64,000 nucleotides of DNA from Terebella lapidaria (taxonomy: Eukaryota; Annelida; Polychaeta; Terebellida; Terebellidae), in contig OX424564.1 of assembly GCA_949152475.1 (NCBI GenBank), positions 23,062,165 to 23,126,164 of the forward strand. The letters run 5' to 3'. Numbering within the stretch: position 1 is the stretch's first letter; every line of letters begins with the position of its first letter. Shown here piece after piece: positions 46,061-58,302 of this stretch. The translations under genes and the position numbers were made by a program. A model generated the notes under the pieces. That model did not search any database, had not been told where the DNA came from, and saw only the letters and a list, made by a program, of their open reading frames with translations.

Positions 46061-47015
46061 TAATTAATATAATCAGTTAGGACACATATTGTTAACATAG
46101 AGATCTCAATAGGTGAGAAAAATGGAGAAAGATGTAAGTATTGGTATTATTAAATGTTTTGGGATTAGAAAGTACCATTACACATATTTAATACCAAGAA
46201 TAGTACAATTCCCTAGAAAAAACCTGCTTAGTACCATATTTTTTCTGAATTCTATATAGAAAAGCTTTGCTCGTTAACAATTCAAGATGAAATACGGGTG
46301 GCGGCGGTGAAATTAAAAAAAAAAAAATTTTGATATCGTGGAAATTCGTAGCGGCGATTTTTTTTCATAAAAAAGTGAAACTCGATTTTTTATAGGCGGC
46401 GATTCCATAGACCAACTTTACCATTTGGTGTGGCCTTAAGGGGCAGAAACCTAGATCACTAGGCGTACCCGGATCTGTCATGGGCCGCGCTACAAATACC
46501 CATCAATGCAGTACACCAGAAAATCCCGTCCATACACTACATACATACACGGGAACCAAAAATATGCATGGCGCTGCACTGCGGCGACGCGCCACCAATA
46601 TATCGCGGACCAAAGTTGGTCGGATGGTGGTAAGGCAAATCATCCCGTCAGTATAATCTATCTATCTATCTAATCAGGCGTGACGGCCAAAACCCTCATG
46701 TCTGGAGGTCTGACGCCGGTGTAGGTGTTGTATAAAGTATATACCCCTTCTTTCCACCGTGGTATGTTGATATGGGAGCTTGTTTGATATAACAAGCTGA
46801 ATATCGCCCCTGTTGTTTATTGAGTAATTGAACAGGTTGTGATTTCTGAAAATATATTGCTAACTTTCATAATACATGGTAAGCTATATTTTTTTGTGTT
46901 TACTCAACAGCTTTTATATGTTTGTATTTGAACACAATGAATTGCTACTAGGCATTGTATTGAATATCTTGTATAATACTGTGACCTCGCTCCTACTAGC
47001 TTGGCTTGTGAGATA

Positions 47016-47088
47016 CCCCTTTAGCTCACTTGGTAGCGCGTCTGTCTCAAAACGCAGAGATCGTCGGTTCATGCCCGGTCTGGGTAGC
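47016..47088 (+). other. tRNA-like sequence, second copy
   Basis: Counterpart of 40735-40807 in the H4 unit. The A-box-like TAGCTCACTTGGTAGCGC and the loop CTCAAAA are altered, and the B-box-like GGTTCATGCCC is damaged. A TACCC/GGGTA acceptor pairing is better kept here than in the other copy. It is a relic rather than a gene. Confidence 0.55.
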
Positions 47089-47209
47089 AAATTTTCGGTT
47101 GTCACCATACCAATGGACATGATAGTGTACTTTATTTTGGGATTTCAATTCCAATGATTTTATCATTTTCATCCAACACACTCCCTAGCAAACGTTCATG
47201 TATTCTGTG

Positions 47210-47258
47210 GTCAATGAGCCGTGACAACTAGAACCATCCTGTCTGGAGAACTGGCGCC
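47210..47258 (-). promoter_or_regulatory. Distal module copy upstream of H4
   Basis: GTCAATGAGCCGTGACAACT ... CATCCTGTCTGGAG, AACTGGCGCC. It is the partner of 40928-40976. Confidence 0.65.
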
Positions 47259-48644
47259 AATGTCATTGATGGTCTTCATTAGCACATCGGTTAATGATTG
47301 CTGAAGTCAATGACTTATCAGTTTGCGTCAATACGTGGACTAAACGTGATAATTATCAGTTGTATAACATGAAGATATGTTAATGGTTGATACCAGTACG
47401 TGTGATACTGCAGACATACGAGCTGGACGACTTCTGCACAGACGATACATGAATGGAGGATAAGCAATGGATAATTCATCCCACAATTATCTGTAAGATT
47501 AGTATTGTTCTTGGTGATGCGATTATATGTATCATTATACCTAATGAATAGTGTTCCAAATAATTGTGTATTACCAGAATCACTTTCATAGTTTGCCGCC
47601 GATAGGCAAATTGCTTTTTCACATCGAAAGTTAGTTATTTGATTTTATCGTCAAATAAGATCATTCAACATATATGTACACACAGTGGACATAAGTGTCA
47701 CCCCCTAATAATTTTCGCGAAGTAAAAGAACAACAAAATATGTTTACTAATCAATTGATAATGTGTTCAATGATATTCAGCTCTGCCCAGTGGCAATACC
47801 AGATGTTGTTTAATCAAAACCAGCAGAAAATTTGATTTCAGGTCAATTTTGGACCCAAGTCAGCGCTGCGATTTGTGTAATTATGCAGGGGGTGACACTT
47901 CTTATGTGCAGTCTGTGTATTTATCCGTAAGCAATTAAAATGTGAAATGCACAACGTTTTCATTTTGGAATAAGTCTCTGCCACACTATATGAGGTGCTC
48001 CATAAATGGTTTATACACAGAAACAAAAAAAAAAAGATCTTGACTTTGAATAAATAATCATTCATCCATTCAGGTATCATCCACTTTGAGTTTGATTTTC
48101 GTGGAAATAGTTAGTAGACTTGTAATGTCCCAATGATACAATTGTATATATTATGATATGACTGCAGTTAGTGTTCGTGATTCATGTTTGCATGTTTTCT
48201 AATGTATCAATATTATTCAATTATGCCAATATCAAAAATCAGGATTTACCTTATATGAATAAAAAAAATGACGCTATTTTCATGAAATTGGAGCTTCGAT
48301 TACCTTCACCATGGGACAAATGGCGTCCTCCTCTATTCAAAACAGGCATTTCGAGGATCAGTACTTTCATCAATTAGGAGGAATATATATCTCTCGTTCA
48401 TGAGGGTTCAAACTGAAATATTCTAACCCACTGCTGCCGGTGTTCGTTTCGTATAAGGCTTTGAAATTGTTCATGTGAGGCAAAGAAAGTATAAGATACA
48501 GGTATTCAAGGTTTTTATTCCCCACCACACCAAATCGTCAGCTCGATTTATGTACACAAGTAATACACATAATACAAAAATACACTTCAATAAGCACCAG
48601 TGTTGCAAACATAATTGTCAAGGAAAACATAATACAACAATCAC

Positions 48645-49576
48645 TCAGTCCTTGGCACCAAAGTTTGGTGTTGATGATATTTTCATGAGCAGTTGTGAGG
48701 AGTGTCCGAGTGTACTGTTTGGTGTGGTGAACTGTCCTATCACTGGCAGTGGAGGTGGTAAGATAAATAGTGGAGTCGTTTTGGAAGTGTTTGGTTGTGA
48801 CGAGATGGGCGATGGGTATGTTGCTGGGATGTAGGTTGGAGTCCCCAAGAAAGACAATCCTGCGCTGTGAATCTCTGGGTCAATTCCCTGGCGCTTGTCT
48901 TTCATTCGTCGGTTTTGGAACCACGTTTTGACCTGAATTTGAAATGAGAATGTGAGTCACATATCATAATCATAATAAAACGAGTACATTGTTTTCTCCG
49001 TAAAAAAATGGCAAGTTGCAATATATATTCTTACCTGACGATCAGTCAATCCCAGTCTGCTCGCCAGCTGTTTCCGTTGTGCGGTTTGCAGATATTTCTG
49101 TTTTGTGTAAGCCGCCTCCAGATCTTCCAGCTGTTGGTTGGAGAAACAGGTCCTTGCTTTCTTCTGTTTGGCAGCCGGGGGACTGTCATCTGTGGACAAT
49201 GAAAGTGGTCAAATCAAATATTATAGCAGGGTACACGATAACATTGTTGTGCTGTGCTATAGATACTGATTATCAATTTAGTATTTTAGAACATTTCTTT
49301 AGTTAGTCGCTTACCAGAAGAAGAGTCTGTCGAGATCGAAGTGTTTGCCCGGCTGCTGACGGATCCATCACTGGAGTCATCTAGGCTGGGGAATATTCTC
49401 TCAAACCCAGAAACATTCAGCTCGACAGTTGGTTCTGCAGTACAAAGACACTGCTCCCGTGATGTATTATCAAGTCTAATAATAGGCCCATCATCTTCTG
49501 AACGATGACGTTTTCTTGTTTGATTTGATGCCTTGGACAGAGGTCGATTATTTAGGATATTATCTATGGTAAACAT
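48645..49576 (-). CDS. Homeobox paralogue H5, intact (234 aa)
   Basis: Exons are 49315-49576, 49035-49189 and 48645-48932. It begins MFTIDNILNNRPLSKASNQ, then has RKRHRSEDDGPIIR and FERIFPSLDDSSDGSVSSR. The homeodomain is nearly identical to H4, but the N-terminal arm is KQKKARTCF where H4 has KRKKARTCF. Intron 2 falls between Q44 and V45 as in all copies, a position known in several NK-like homeobox families. The C-terminus is LGTPTYIPATYPSPISSQPN and a Pro-rich ILPPPLPVIGQF. The TATA box is at 49663-49668 and the poly(A) signal at 48514-48519 (minus strand). It is the last minus-strand member; H6 diverges from it about 1.5 kb away. Confidence 0.9.
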
Positions 49577-49713
49577 GACTGTGTTCTTAGATTTTTTCAG
49601 ATCTTGATGTAACTCCAGTGATATCAGTGGATACTCTAATGGACCGAGCTATGTGTACCCTGTTTATATTCCTTGATTCGTTCAATTAACCGTTGCCTCA
49701 TTCATTATATGGC

Positions 49714-49762
49714 GTCAATCACCCGTGACGTTGCGAACCCTTATGTCTACAGGAACGGCGCC
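49714..49762 (-). promoter_or_regulatory. Conserved upstream module of H5
   Basis: GTCAATCACCCGTGACGTTG, GAACCCTTATGTCTACAGG, AACGGCGCC, 138 bp before the start codon. Confidence 0.85.
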
Positions 49763-50864
49763 TAAAGTTGGTGTTTTGTCTTCAACGACGTCTCACATGT
49801 TGACAAATTGTTTGTTTTGTCGTGAGTGTGAAAGTCGGGGATGCAACTGGGCAACTCACGATTTTGTTATGTGTTCCCAGTGGGTATTTTACACGGTAGA
49901 TTGCGCTGTCAATTATGAGCTGATTCCGTGAATACTTGAGTTAAAATAAGCAACAGCTAATAACTTTGACCATTCAACTCAATGATCCACACATTCCGCC
50001 ATGATAATCATTGTAAAGAAAAATGAATGTCATATAATTGAATTACTGTCAAATGATCTGCACCAGAAATATTTTTCATGCATCTATTGTCTATTATTTA
50101 GGCATTCAAATACGCTAATAAAAAATCATGGATACTTTTTTTTCGTCAATTCTAAATTTGCTAATGACCTGATTTACTGAATAAATGAAAGTGATTTACT
50201 TAATATATCAAGAGGAGGTGATTATTTTCGAAAAATTGTCAGGACGGAAAAGCAAAATAATCAATGATCATTTTAATGTTTAAAGTTATATGTAACTGAT
50301 CAGACACAGGGTTAGCTTGTGTCTAGGGCCACAGTTGATTGACCGCGTATACTGGTTTGCATTCAATTGCAATCAGAGAATCAAAACAGGAAAAGGTTTT
50401 TTTTGAAAAGCATGAAAATCATTTCTCCAATGGGATTCTGGTGAACACTTATTGTGCAACTGGGAACACTTGTTTTAATAAAAGAATTTAGAATCTATCA
50501 TAAATATAAAAAGTTATCAAATTCATGTTATCATCATTGTATTTTGAAGAGATTATAATGGAGTTTATCGCTTTTTCAATGCTGATTACTAGTATGTCAC
50601 GGGAACGATAATAATTAGGAGTCTCAATCATTCAATACGGCTTCGTTTAGGTGACTCATTATTAGGTTGGGGAATCGGAATTATATTTGACAGCTGATAT
50701 TGTGTATACTCATAGTGACATGTCATACACTGTGACTGTAATATCACCAGAATTTTTGCGCATCAGACATAGTACCAAGAATACCCACATCATTTCACAC
50801 GTTCAGCAAAACAAACAATTTGGGCAAGGTGTGAGACGTTCGAAATGGACAAACACCAACACTG
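49763..50864. other. Divergence point of the cluster between H5 and H6
   Basis: No coding sequence is supported. This is the only head-to-head junction of the cluster and separates the minus-strand from the plus-strand members. AT-rich; no mobile element recognised. Confidence 0.5.
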
Positions 50865-50904
50865 GGCGCCAGTTCTGCAGACACGACCATCACGGGTGAT
50901 TGAT
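50865..50904 (+). promoter_or_regulatory. Conserved upstream module of H6
   Basis: GGCGCCAGTTCTGCAGACA, then CGACCATCACGGGTGATTGA, the reverse of the minus-strand modules. It ends 160 bp before the start codon. A TATATAAA box lies at 50975-50982. Confidence 0.85.
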
Positions 50905-51063
50905 TTCATAATAAGACAACACGGCACTGAGCATCCAATCGTATTGCGAGTGATCAAGCGAGGAGACAAAATCGTATATAAAGGAACAGCCGACTGTCAC
51001 ATTCATCATCTACTGATTTGTCGCAAATCTGAGAAATATTTCCAAGCACCTAGAGCCATCAGC

Positions 51064-52015
51064 ATGTTTACCATCGACAATATTTTGAACGACAGGCCCT
51101 TGTCGAAATTGTCAAAAGAAACACGAAAACGACGTCGTTCAGAGGACAATGATTCATCTACGCTCCAACAAATCGAAGCACTTGAAGGACTACCGATTAT
51201 CGCAAAGCCAGCGATCGACCTGAGTATCTCGGGCTTCGAAGGAATCTTTACCAGTCTGGATGAGTCCAGTGATGGATCTTTCAGCAGTCGGGCGAGCTCT
51301 CCACTCTCGACAGAATCATCTTCTGGTCAGTGAAACATCTGTTTAGTCTGTGGAATCTAAACCGCCTATATAACTAGTAACCAAACCACATATACTCTGA
51401 ATTGACAATAACAATTGTAGTATGAAAACGGCAAAATATTAACGGTCATTTCTCTCCTGTTTAGATGACAGTCCCCCTGCTTCCAAAAAGAAGAAAACAA
51501 GAACGTGTTTTTCCAACCACCAGCTGGAAGATCTGGAGGCGGCTTACACAAAACAGAAATATCTGCAAACGGTACAACGGAAACAGCTGGCAAGCAGAAT
51601 GGGATTGACTGACCGCCAGGTAAGAACACAATTTTACCGAGGAGTCATTTTTTACAATCACCTTGTGAACAAACACATTGCAACCTGATATTATATGTGA
51701 CCTACATTCTTTTTAATTCAATTTCAGGTCAAAACGTGGTTCCAGAACCGACGAATGAAGGACAAGCGCCAAGGAATTGATCCAGAGATTCACAGCACAG
51801 GATTGTCTTTCTTGGGGACTCCAACCTACATCCCAGCAACCTACCCATCGCCCATCTCGTCACAACCAAACACTTCCAAGACAACGCCACTGTTCATCAT
51901 ACCCCCTCCACTGCCAGTGATAGGACAGTTCACCACGCCAAACAGTGCACTTGGACACTCCTCAGAACTACTCATGAAAATATCATCAACGCCAAACTGT
52001 AGTGCCACGGACTGA
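51064..52015 (+). CDS. Homeobox paralogue H6, intact (234 aa)
   Basis: Exons are 51064-51325, 51465-51619 and 51728-52015. The exon 1 donor is the weaker GTCAGT. It starts MFTIDNILNDRPLSKLSK (eh1-like), then has RKRRRSEDND and a longer spacer ending ISGFEGIFTSLDESSDGS. The homeodomain reads KTRTCFSNHQLEDLEAAY ... RQVKTWFQNRRMKDKRQ. The frame stays open upstream to an ATG at 50845. That extension covers the conserved module and the TATA box, and relatives start at the MFTIDNIL methionine, so I place the start at 51064. A poly(A) signal AATAAA is at 52122-52127. It groups with H3-H5 in its exon 2 and 3 text. Confidence 0.9.
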
Positions 52016-53832
52016 GTTATATTTTCATCATTTTGCAACACTGGTGCTTATCGAAATGTATTTTTGTTTTATGTATATTATTCGTGTACATAGATCGAGC
52101 TAACGACTGGGTGTGGCAGAGAATAAAAATATTAATCATATAATCTACATTCTTTGTCTGATATGAACCATTCAATCGAATCAGGCAGCATCAAATTATA
52201 AATAAATCAGGGTTATCGTAAAAACGTGTTTATATTTATAAATTGAAATCTTTAGTACAAAAAGCACAATTACACCAATTGGCGACTGCGCAGAGGTTAT
52301 GAGAGAACCTGAATATCACAAGATTATTCATGGTGAAATTGTCGACGTCGATCCAAAATAAATTAAGACAGTTGGCTGATGTTCTGGCAACATATGAATG
52401 ACTTAATACTGCACACAGTCTGTTTGTAATGTTCATATTCACGGACTTTTGACACAGTTGGGCAATTCAGACAACAAATCATCTCGAACATCACTGTAGA
52501 ATATACAATGACGCAAGTTGTCACATGCTAGAAGATGCTCATAGGTCAAGCTCTATTGAAATAATCGCCAACATAATTTTGTTGTTGTTGAAATCATTAA
52601 ACATTGATATCACACAACACATGCGAAAAAGAATGACAGATGAACTAAATACTCGTGTAAAAATATACTCTATACTGGAAGTCAAGCTATCCTCCAACAC
52701 TTATATTTAATGACAGGATCCGACATGTCATTTACAGTCCTGTCATCGAAACTACTTTAGCAATAGGCGCCAGAAAATATGTATGAAACACACAAAATCC
52801 TTACATCAGCCGACCCGTAATGGCTGGAAGCTTTTTTTTTTTTTTTTGGGGGGGGGGGGGGGGGGGCAGCATCTATCAATGATAATGACATATTTTTGCA
52901 CAATCAGGAACAACGCCAATCTTATAAATAAATGACGATTGAGGGTTATTTAATTGAGATAATATGTGTTTCCGTGTTGAATATTACTATATATAGGCTC
53001 TGGTACATCTAAATATCTACGTGAAGAAAATAAATGATACATTTATCTTTAAATTGTTGCTAATGTAGGTTATCAGGTAATTATCATAGACAAGCCAAAT
53101 GGCGATATTGATGTTTCATATAGCTATTGACGATGTGAGTGCCAGCCCATATACTTTGGCAGCATGCATTTTTTGTATTACGTAGCCAATTAGCCATGAC
53201 AACTAAAATCTGGAGAACTGACGATAGTCTCAGTGACTGTCTTCTACAACGAACCGATGATTAGCAATTGATTCGATGACTGGTCAGTTTGTGTCAAAAT
53301 GTGAACTACAAATGACGTGCAAGTTGTAGAATATTAAGAGAGTTAACGGTTGATACATGTGATTTCCAGTTAACCTTACGGTGTCATCTAAGATGGATGG
53401 AGACTTTAATAAAATTGATCTAATAAAATTAATTTATCTCTATTCTGAATGGACAAAACCTGAATGGAAAGTTCGCAATGGTTGATTCCTCGTTGGACGA
53501 TAATTTGGAGCTTACATTAATTTGAGACGAGTTTTGACTTTAAAATACCCCAAATAATAAAGTTTTATTATAACATTATTTATACTCAAACATCTAATTG
53601 ATATCTTGCTCAAGAGTGTTGCGCTTTCTACAAGGAAGGTTGCCTTTTACACAGCCAACAGTGTGATCTGGGTACATAAAAGCAATGCGAATTGTGTTTG
53701 TTGACAGCCAATCCATGTTTAATTGCTCACTGAACGATACGGGCTACATTGAGTTTGTTACGTCACACAAATTCCAGGACAAACATATCATATTGAAAGA
53801 CGGGGTAAATTATGTCTGCAAACAACTACTCT
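52016..53832. other. Intergenic between H6 and H7; degraded module and T16-G19 run
   Basis: This holds the H6 3' UTR, a homopolymer block T16 followed by G19 at 52832-52866, and a degraded module copy at about 53181-53225 (CCAATTAGCCATGACAACTA, TCTGGAGAACTGACG). No gene is supported. Confidence 0.6.
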
Positions 53833-53881
53833 GGCGCCAGACCTCCAGACATGCGGGTTCTGATCGTCACGCCTGGTTGAC
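53833..53881 (+). promoter_or_regulatory. Conserved upstream module of H7
   Basis: GGCGCCAGACCTCCAGACAT, GCGGGTTCTGATCGTCACGC, CTGGTTGAC, ending 160 bp before the start codon. TATAAAA is at 53940-53946, 95-101 bp before the start. Confidence 0.85.
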
Positions 53882-54040
53882 TTCATAACTACACAACAAT
53901 TAATCGCGCACGAAGTGTGAAAACATTCACGATGGTTAATATAAAACCCAAAACGGTCTTGTTGCATCCATCAGAAATCATCTTATTTCCACTTGTTTAT
54001 ACCATTTCTTAATAATTTCGTGCCGCAGAACTCGGTCATT

Positions 54041-54985
54041 ATGTTCACCATTGACAACATATTGAATGATCGTCCCCTGTCAAGGTGTTCATATCAGTCG
54101 AGGAAAAGAAATCATTCAGATGCCTTTGACAACACTCAACAAAATGAGTCATACGACTTTAGCAATGGATCGTCCCCTGATCTGAATGCTGCTGGATTTG
54201 AGCGAATTTTCCCATGTCTGGATGAGTCCAGTGACGGATCTGTCAGCAGTCGGGCAAGATCACCACTCTCAACAGAATCATCCTCTGGTTAGTAAAATAT
54301 ATGTTTTCCCACCAAATCCTTAAAATGTGAAGTGAAAATAGGAACTTATTTATGTAATTAATAATAATTAATTAATTATGTAATTAATAAATAATTATTT
54401 ATGTTTTCTCTCGCATAGATGACAGTCCACCAGCTGGCAAAAGGAAAAAAGTAAGGACTTGTTTCTCCATCCAACAGTTGGAAGGCCTGGAGGCGTCATA
54501 CAGGAAACAAAAGTATTTGCAAACATTACAGCGTAAACAGCTGGCAAGCAGACTGGGGATGACTGATCGTCAGGTAAGTTAATCATGTTTCAAGTCAATC
54601 TTTCAACAGTTATTATTGTGAACAGAAGATACCATGTTGTATTGCAAATCTTTCAAGTTAAGGACATGATATGATTCATTTCCTTGGTATATTTCAGGTC
54701 AAAACATGGTTCCAAAACCGTAGAATGAAAGACAAGCGCCAAGGAATTGATCCAGAGATTCACAGCACAGTATTGTCTTTCTTGGGGACTCCAACCTACA
54801 TCCCAGAAACATACCCATCGCCCATCTCGTCACAACCGAACGTTTCCAAGACAACGCCACTGTACATCATACCCCCTCCACTGCCAGTGATAAGACAGTT
54901 CACCACACCAAACAGTGCACTCGGACACTCCTCAGAACCTCTCCTCAAAATATCACCCATACAAAACTTTGGCGTCACAAAATGA
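54041..54985 (+). CDS. Homeobox paralogue H7, intact (229 aa)
   Basis: Exons are 54041-54287, 54419-54573 and 54698-54985. Exon 1 starts MFTIDNILNDRPLSRCSYQ, with RKRNHSDAFDNTQQNESYDF and FERIFPCLDESSDGSVSSR. The homeodomain begins KVRTCFSIQQLEGLEASYRK and ends RLGMTDRQ / VKTWFQNRRMKDKR. I10 and the SYRKQK helix-1 end set it and H8 apart from the H3-H6 group. The C-terminus is the common LGTPTYIPETYPSPISSQPN and LLKISPIQNFGVTK. It is one half of a ~3.2-kb tandem duplication with H8. Confidence 0.9.
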
Positions 54986-57176
54986 TTTTTTGTTTGTTTC
55001 ACAGTGTCTCCCTGGACTTTCATTGTGCCACACTGGTGCTTGTTGTATTGTTATTTGTGAAATGTGTATTATATATTTTTGTGTTTATGGATGTTGCTAA
55101 CCGTTTGTTGTGTTGAGGGATTATAAAACTCCAACATCCATATATTATTTCATATTCTGTTCATTGAGACGTATAAATTTCTACGTCTGGTCAAAATCTA
55201 CTGCATCAACAAATTACTAATAAATTATTTCATCCAGACAGCATAAATTATATAAAAAATACCAATTAAAAAACAGAGTCAAAACTGCACAGGGCACATT
55301 GAAACTAAACAATCACATTGATATCCAATTCAATACAAATTGACAATACAATTGTGATGTGTCAAATATATATTTTCACATAACTAACATTTTATATCGA
55401 ACTTCATATTAAATCTGATAGTACACATGGTACACGTGAGCAACTTGTATTCTTGTTAGCCTTTATGTTCTGAAAACCATATAGCTTGCCGCAACTACAA
55501 AATGCACACATTCCAGAAGTTACATAGTTTTAATCCCAACGTATACTACCGTATTGCGAACCATGCATATAAATATACAATGAGTTATCTCTGAGTTATG
55601 TGAAGCAGAACAGGAAGCTACAAATACTAAAGTTCATACTTTTGTTGAAAATTTCATTGAGATATCATTATGAATGAGATTTTCATCTGTGACAAATTTT
55701 GCTGTCAATGTGCACTGCATAATATGCAGTCAGGCACACACGAGTTTGCTACTTTACCTTTGTGTTCCTCATATATCCTTTATATGAGCAGCAACGAAAT
55801 CTGCTGTTTACATAATAAAAAACTGCTAACCAATTTCATCCAGTCTTGGACTCGATTGGCGATCATCAATTGGTGCATTGTAGAAAACAATCACTGACAT
55901 TGGCGCCTGTTCTTCAGATAGGGGTTCTAGCTGTCAGGGCTGATCGACTTCAAAATACAGGAACTAATAATTCCTACTAATTGTATTAATAATAATTACA
56001 TTTATCAAAATAAAAAAAATCACAAAATAATAACTCGGCAATAAAACTCAGCTGTGAGACATGATTTAGTATATGCTTCAACCCAACGAATTGCTAAGTT
56101 ACAATCAAACCGAAGCGATATTATTGGGTTTCATTCCTAGTTAACAGAGCGTATTATTTGAAAATTACAGCCCTAAAAATAAACTAGTAAATTTTGCAGC
56201 AAACGATCTATTATTTTGTGGTCAATCAGTCGTGACAGCTAGAATTCACATTTATGAATGAACGGCTCCAGGGTCAGCGGCTGTCTTCTTTCACGCACCA
56301 ATCAGCGATTGCCAATTGGGTTAATGGCTCATCAATTTTTCGTCAGTGTGAACTACAAGTGATTTGTCAATTGCATGCTTTTTGTGCTTCAAGAATTATA
56401 TTTCATATAATTCTCAGCTGTCTCGGAGTTGGGCCTCGTGATCGAAATTGACAACAGTTGGTTGTTCCCGTTTATATCTATACTTGATTTGCATGATTCA
56501 TGATATTTCAATATAAACCCCTAGGGGTGTGATATCTGACCTTGATACCACTATGTAGTTAATTTGTGATCATGACCTCAGGATTTATAGGAGATAATAC
56601 ACTGATGGCACTCGAACAGATACTGATATCACTTCTCCTGAATCATTGCATCATCTCACACTTACATTGGTGAACAAAACCTACTTTTTCCACTTGGATT
56701 TGACCTGCTCGCATCTCGTAGCACAAGTTATCTAGTTTTTTGAAGACAAGTTATTTAGTTTTTGGAAGAAGACACACAGACTATATGTTTTCGCAGGTCT
56801 ACAATAGTGCATGAAATTTTATATTGCTAAAATATTATTTTCAATAAAATCACATCAAATATGTATTGTCATTGGAACTTCTGGAGAATATCAGATTGAT
56901 TGGTTGCTTACAGTTTTTTTTGAAACGCCAGTTTCAAACATAAATAAAACATTGCAAATAAACAGAAAACGTAATTTAGCCGATCTTGTTTATTGGGGAG
57001 ATAATTCACGGTGACCAAGATTCGTTTCTACATGGTTCATTATAAAATATTAGCAACCTGGGTATGTGTTACTGCATATTTTCATAAATCAAAGCATGTT
57101 TAATATCATACAAACTCCAACACAAATATATGATTCTGAGAGGACAGGGCAAGTTATGTCTCCAAACAACTACTCT
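54986..57176. other. H7 3' flank and H8 upstream region; two distal module copies
   Basis: This region matches 58303-60441 over most of its length. It contains module copies at about 55902-55952 (GGCGCCTGTTCTTCAGATAG, GGGTTCTAGCTGTCAGGGCT, GATCGAC, plus orientation) and 56221-56268 (GTCAATCAGTCGTGACAGCT, minus orientation). No gene is supported. Confidence 0.6.
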
Positions 57177-57225
57177 GGCGCCAGCACTCCAGACATGCGG
57201 GTTCTGAACATCACGCCTGATTGAC
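57177..57225 (+). promoter_or_regulatory. Conserved upstream module of H8
   Basis: GGCGCCAGCACTCCAGACAT, GCGGGTTCTGAACATCACGC, CTGATTGAC, ending 161 bp before the start codon. TATAAAA is at 57284-57290. Confidence 0.85.
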
Positions 57226-57385
57226 TTCATAACTACACAACAGTTAATCACGCACGAAGTGTGAAAACATTCACGATGGTTAATATAAAAACCAAAACGG
57301 TCTTGTTGCATCCATCAGAAAATCATCTGATTTCCACTTGTTTATATCATTTCTTAATAACTTCGTGCCGCAGAACTCGGTCATA

Positions 57386-58302
57386 ATGTTCACCATTGAC
57401 AACATATTGAATGATCGTCCCCTGTCAAAGTGTTCATATCAATCGAGGAAGAGAAGTCATTCAGATGTCTTTGATAACACTCAACAAAATGAGTCATCTG
57501 ACTTTAGCAATGGATCATCCCCGGATCTGAATGTTGCTGGGTTTGAGCGAATTTTCCCCAGTCTGGAGGAGTCAAGTGACGGATCTGTCAGCAGTCGGGC
57601 GAGATCACCACTCTCGACAGAATCATCTTCCGGTTAGTAAAATACATGTTTTCCCATCAAATCCTCAAAGTGTGAAGTGAAAATTGGAACTTATTTATGT
57701 AATTAATAAATAATTATTAATGTTTTTCTCTCGCATAGATGACAGTCCACCAGCTGGCAAGAGGAGAAAAGTACGGACTTGCTTTTCCAACCAACAGTTG
57801 GAAGGTCTGGAGGCGTCATACAGGAAGCAGAAATATTTGCAAACATCACAGCGTAAACAGCTGGCAAGCAGACTGGGGATGACTGATCGTCAGGTAGGTT
57901 ATTCAGTTTTCAACTCAATCTTTCATCATTTATTATTGTGAACAGAAAATATCATGTTGTATTGCGAATCTTTTAAGTCAAGGACATGGTATGATTCATT
58001 TCCTTATATTTCAGGTCAAAACATGGTTCCAAAACCGACGAATGAAGGACAAGCGCCAAGGAATTGATCCAGAGATTCACAGCACGGGGTTGTCTTTTTT
58101 GGGGACTCCAACCTACATCCCAGCAACTTACTCATCGCCCATCTCGTCACAACTGAACGTTTCCAAGACGACACCACTGTTCATCCTACCTCCTCCACTG
58201 CCAGTGATAGGACATTTCACCACACCAAACAGTGCACTCGGACACTCGTCAGAACCTCTCCTCAAAATATCACCCATACAGAACTTTGGCGCCACAAAAT
58301 GA
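57386..58302 (+). CDS. Homeobox paralogue H8, intact (229 aa)
   Basis: Exons are 57386-57632, 57739-57893 and 58015-58302. It is nearly a twin of H7: MFTIDNILNDRPLSKCSYQ, RKRSHSDVFDNTQQNESSDF, FERIFPSLEESSDGSVSSR. The homeodomain is RKVRTCFSNQQLEGLEASYR ... RLGMTDRQ / VKTWFQNRRMKDKR. The C-terminus is LGTPTYIPATYSSPISSQLN and ILPPPLPVIGHFTTPNS. All splice sites are consensus or near it (donor GTTAGT after exon 1, as in H7). AATAAA is at 58438-58443. Confidence 0.9.

Larger units (their letters stand above)
44368..46436. mobile_element. TIR element with 33-bp inverted ends
   Basis: The left end begins AGGCCACACTAAATTGTAAA and the right end, reversed, begins AGGCCACACCAAATGGTAAA; about 29 of 33 positions match. 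Subterminal direct repeats of ATTTTCTATACGGAG occur on the left side. It hosts the nested element at 44775-45815 and the MITE at 45875-46060. No transposase frame was seen. Confidence 0.65.
44134..46671. mobile_element. 2.5-kb nested transposon cluster splitting a distal module
   Basis: Compared with the uninterrupted paralogous stretch at 40364-40395, sequence is continuous up to ..TATGGAGTCAA (44133) and resumes at AATCAGGCGTGACGGCC (46672). The extra DNA contains a tRNA-derived SINE, a TIR element with another element nested in it, a TA-flanked MITE and a CTAT microsatellite at the right edge. It therefore inserted after the unit duplicated. Confidence 0.85.

Noticed and set aside
50845..51063. 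N-terminal extension of H6
   Set aside because: It covers the conserved promoter module and a TATA box, and all relatives start at the MFTIDNIL methionine. Kept only as a low-interest observation.
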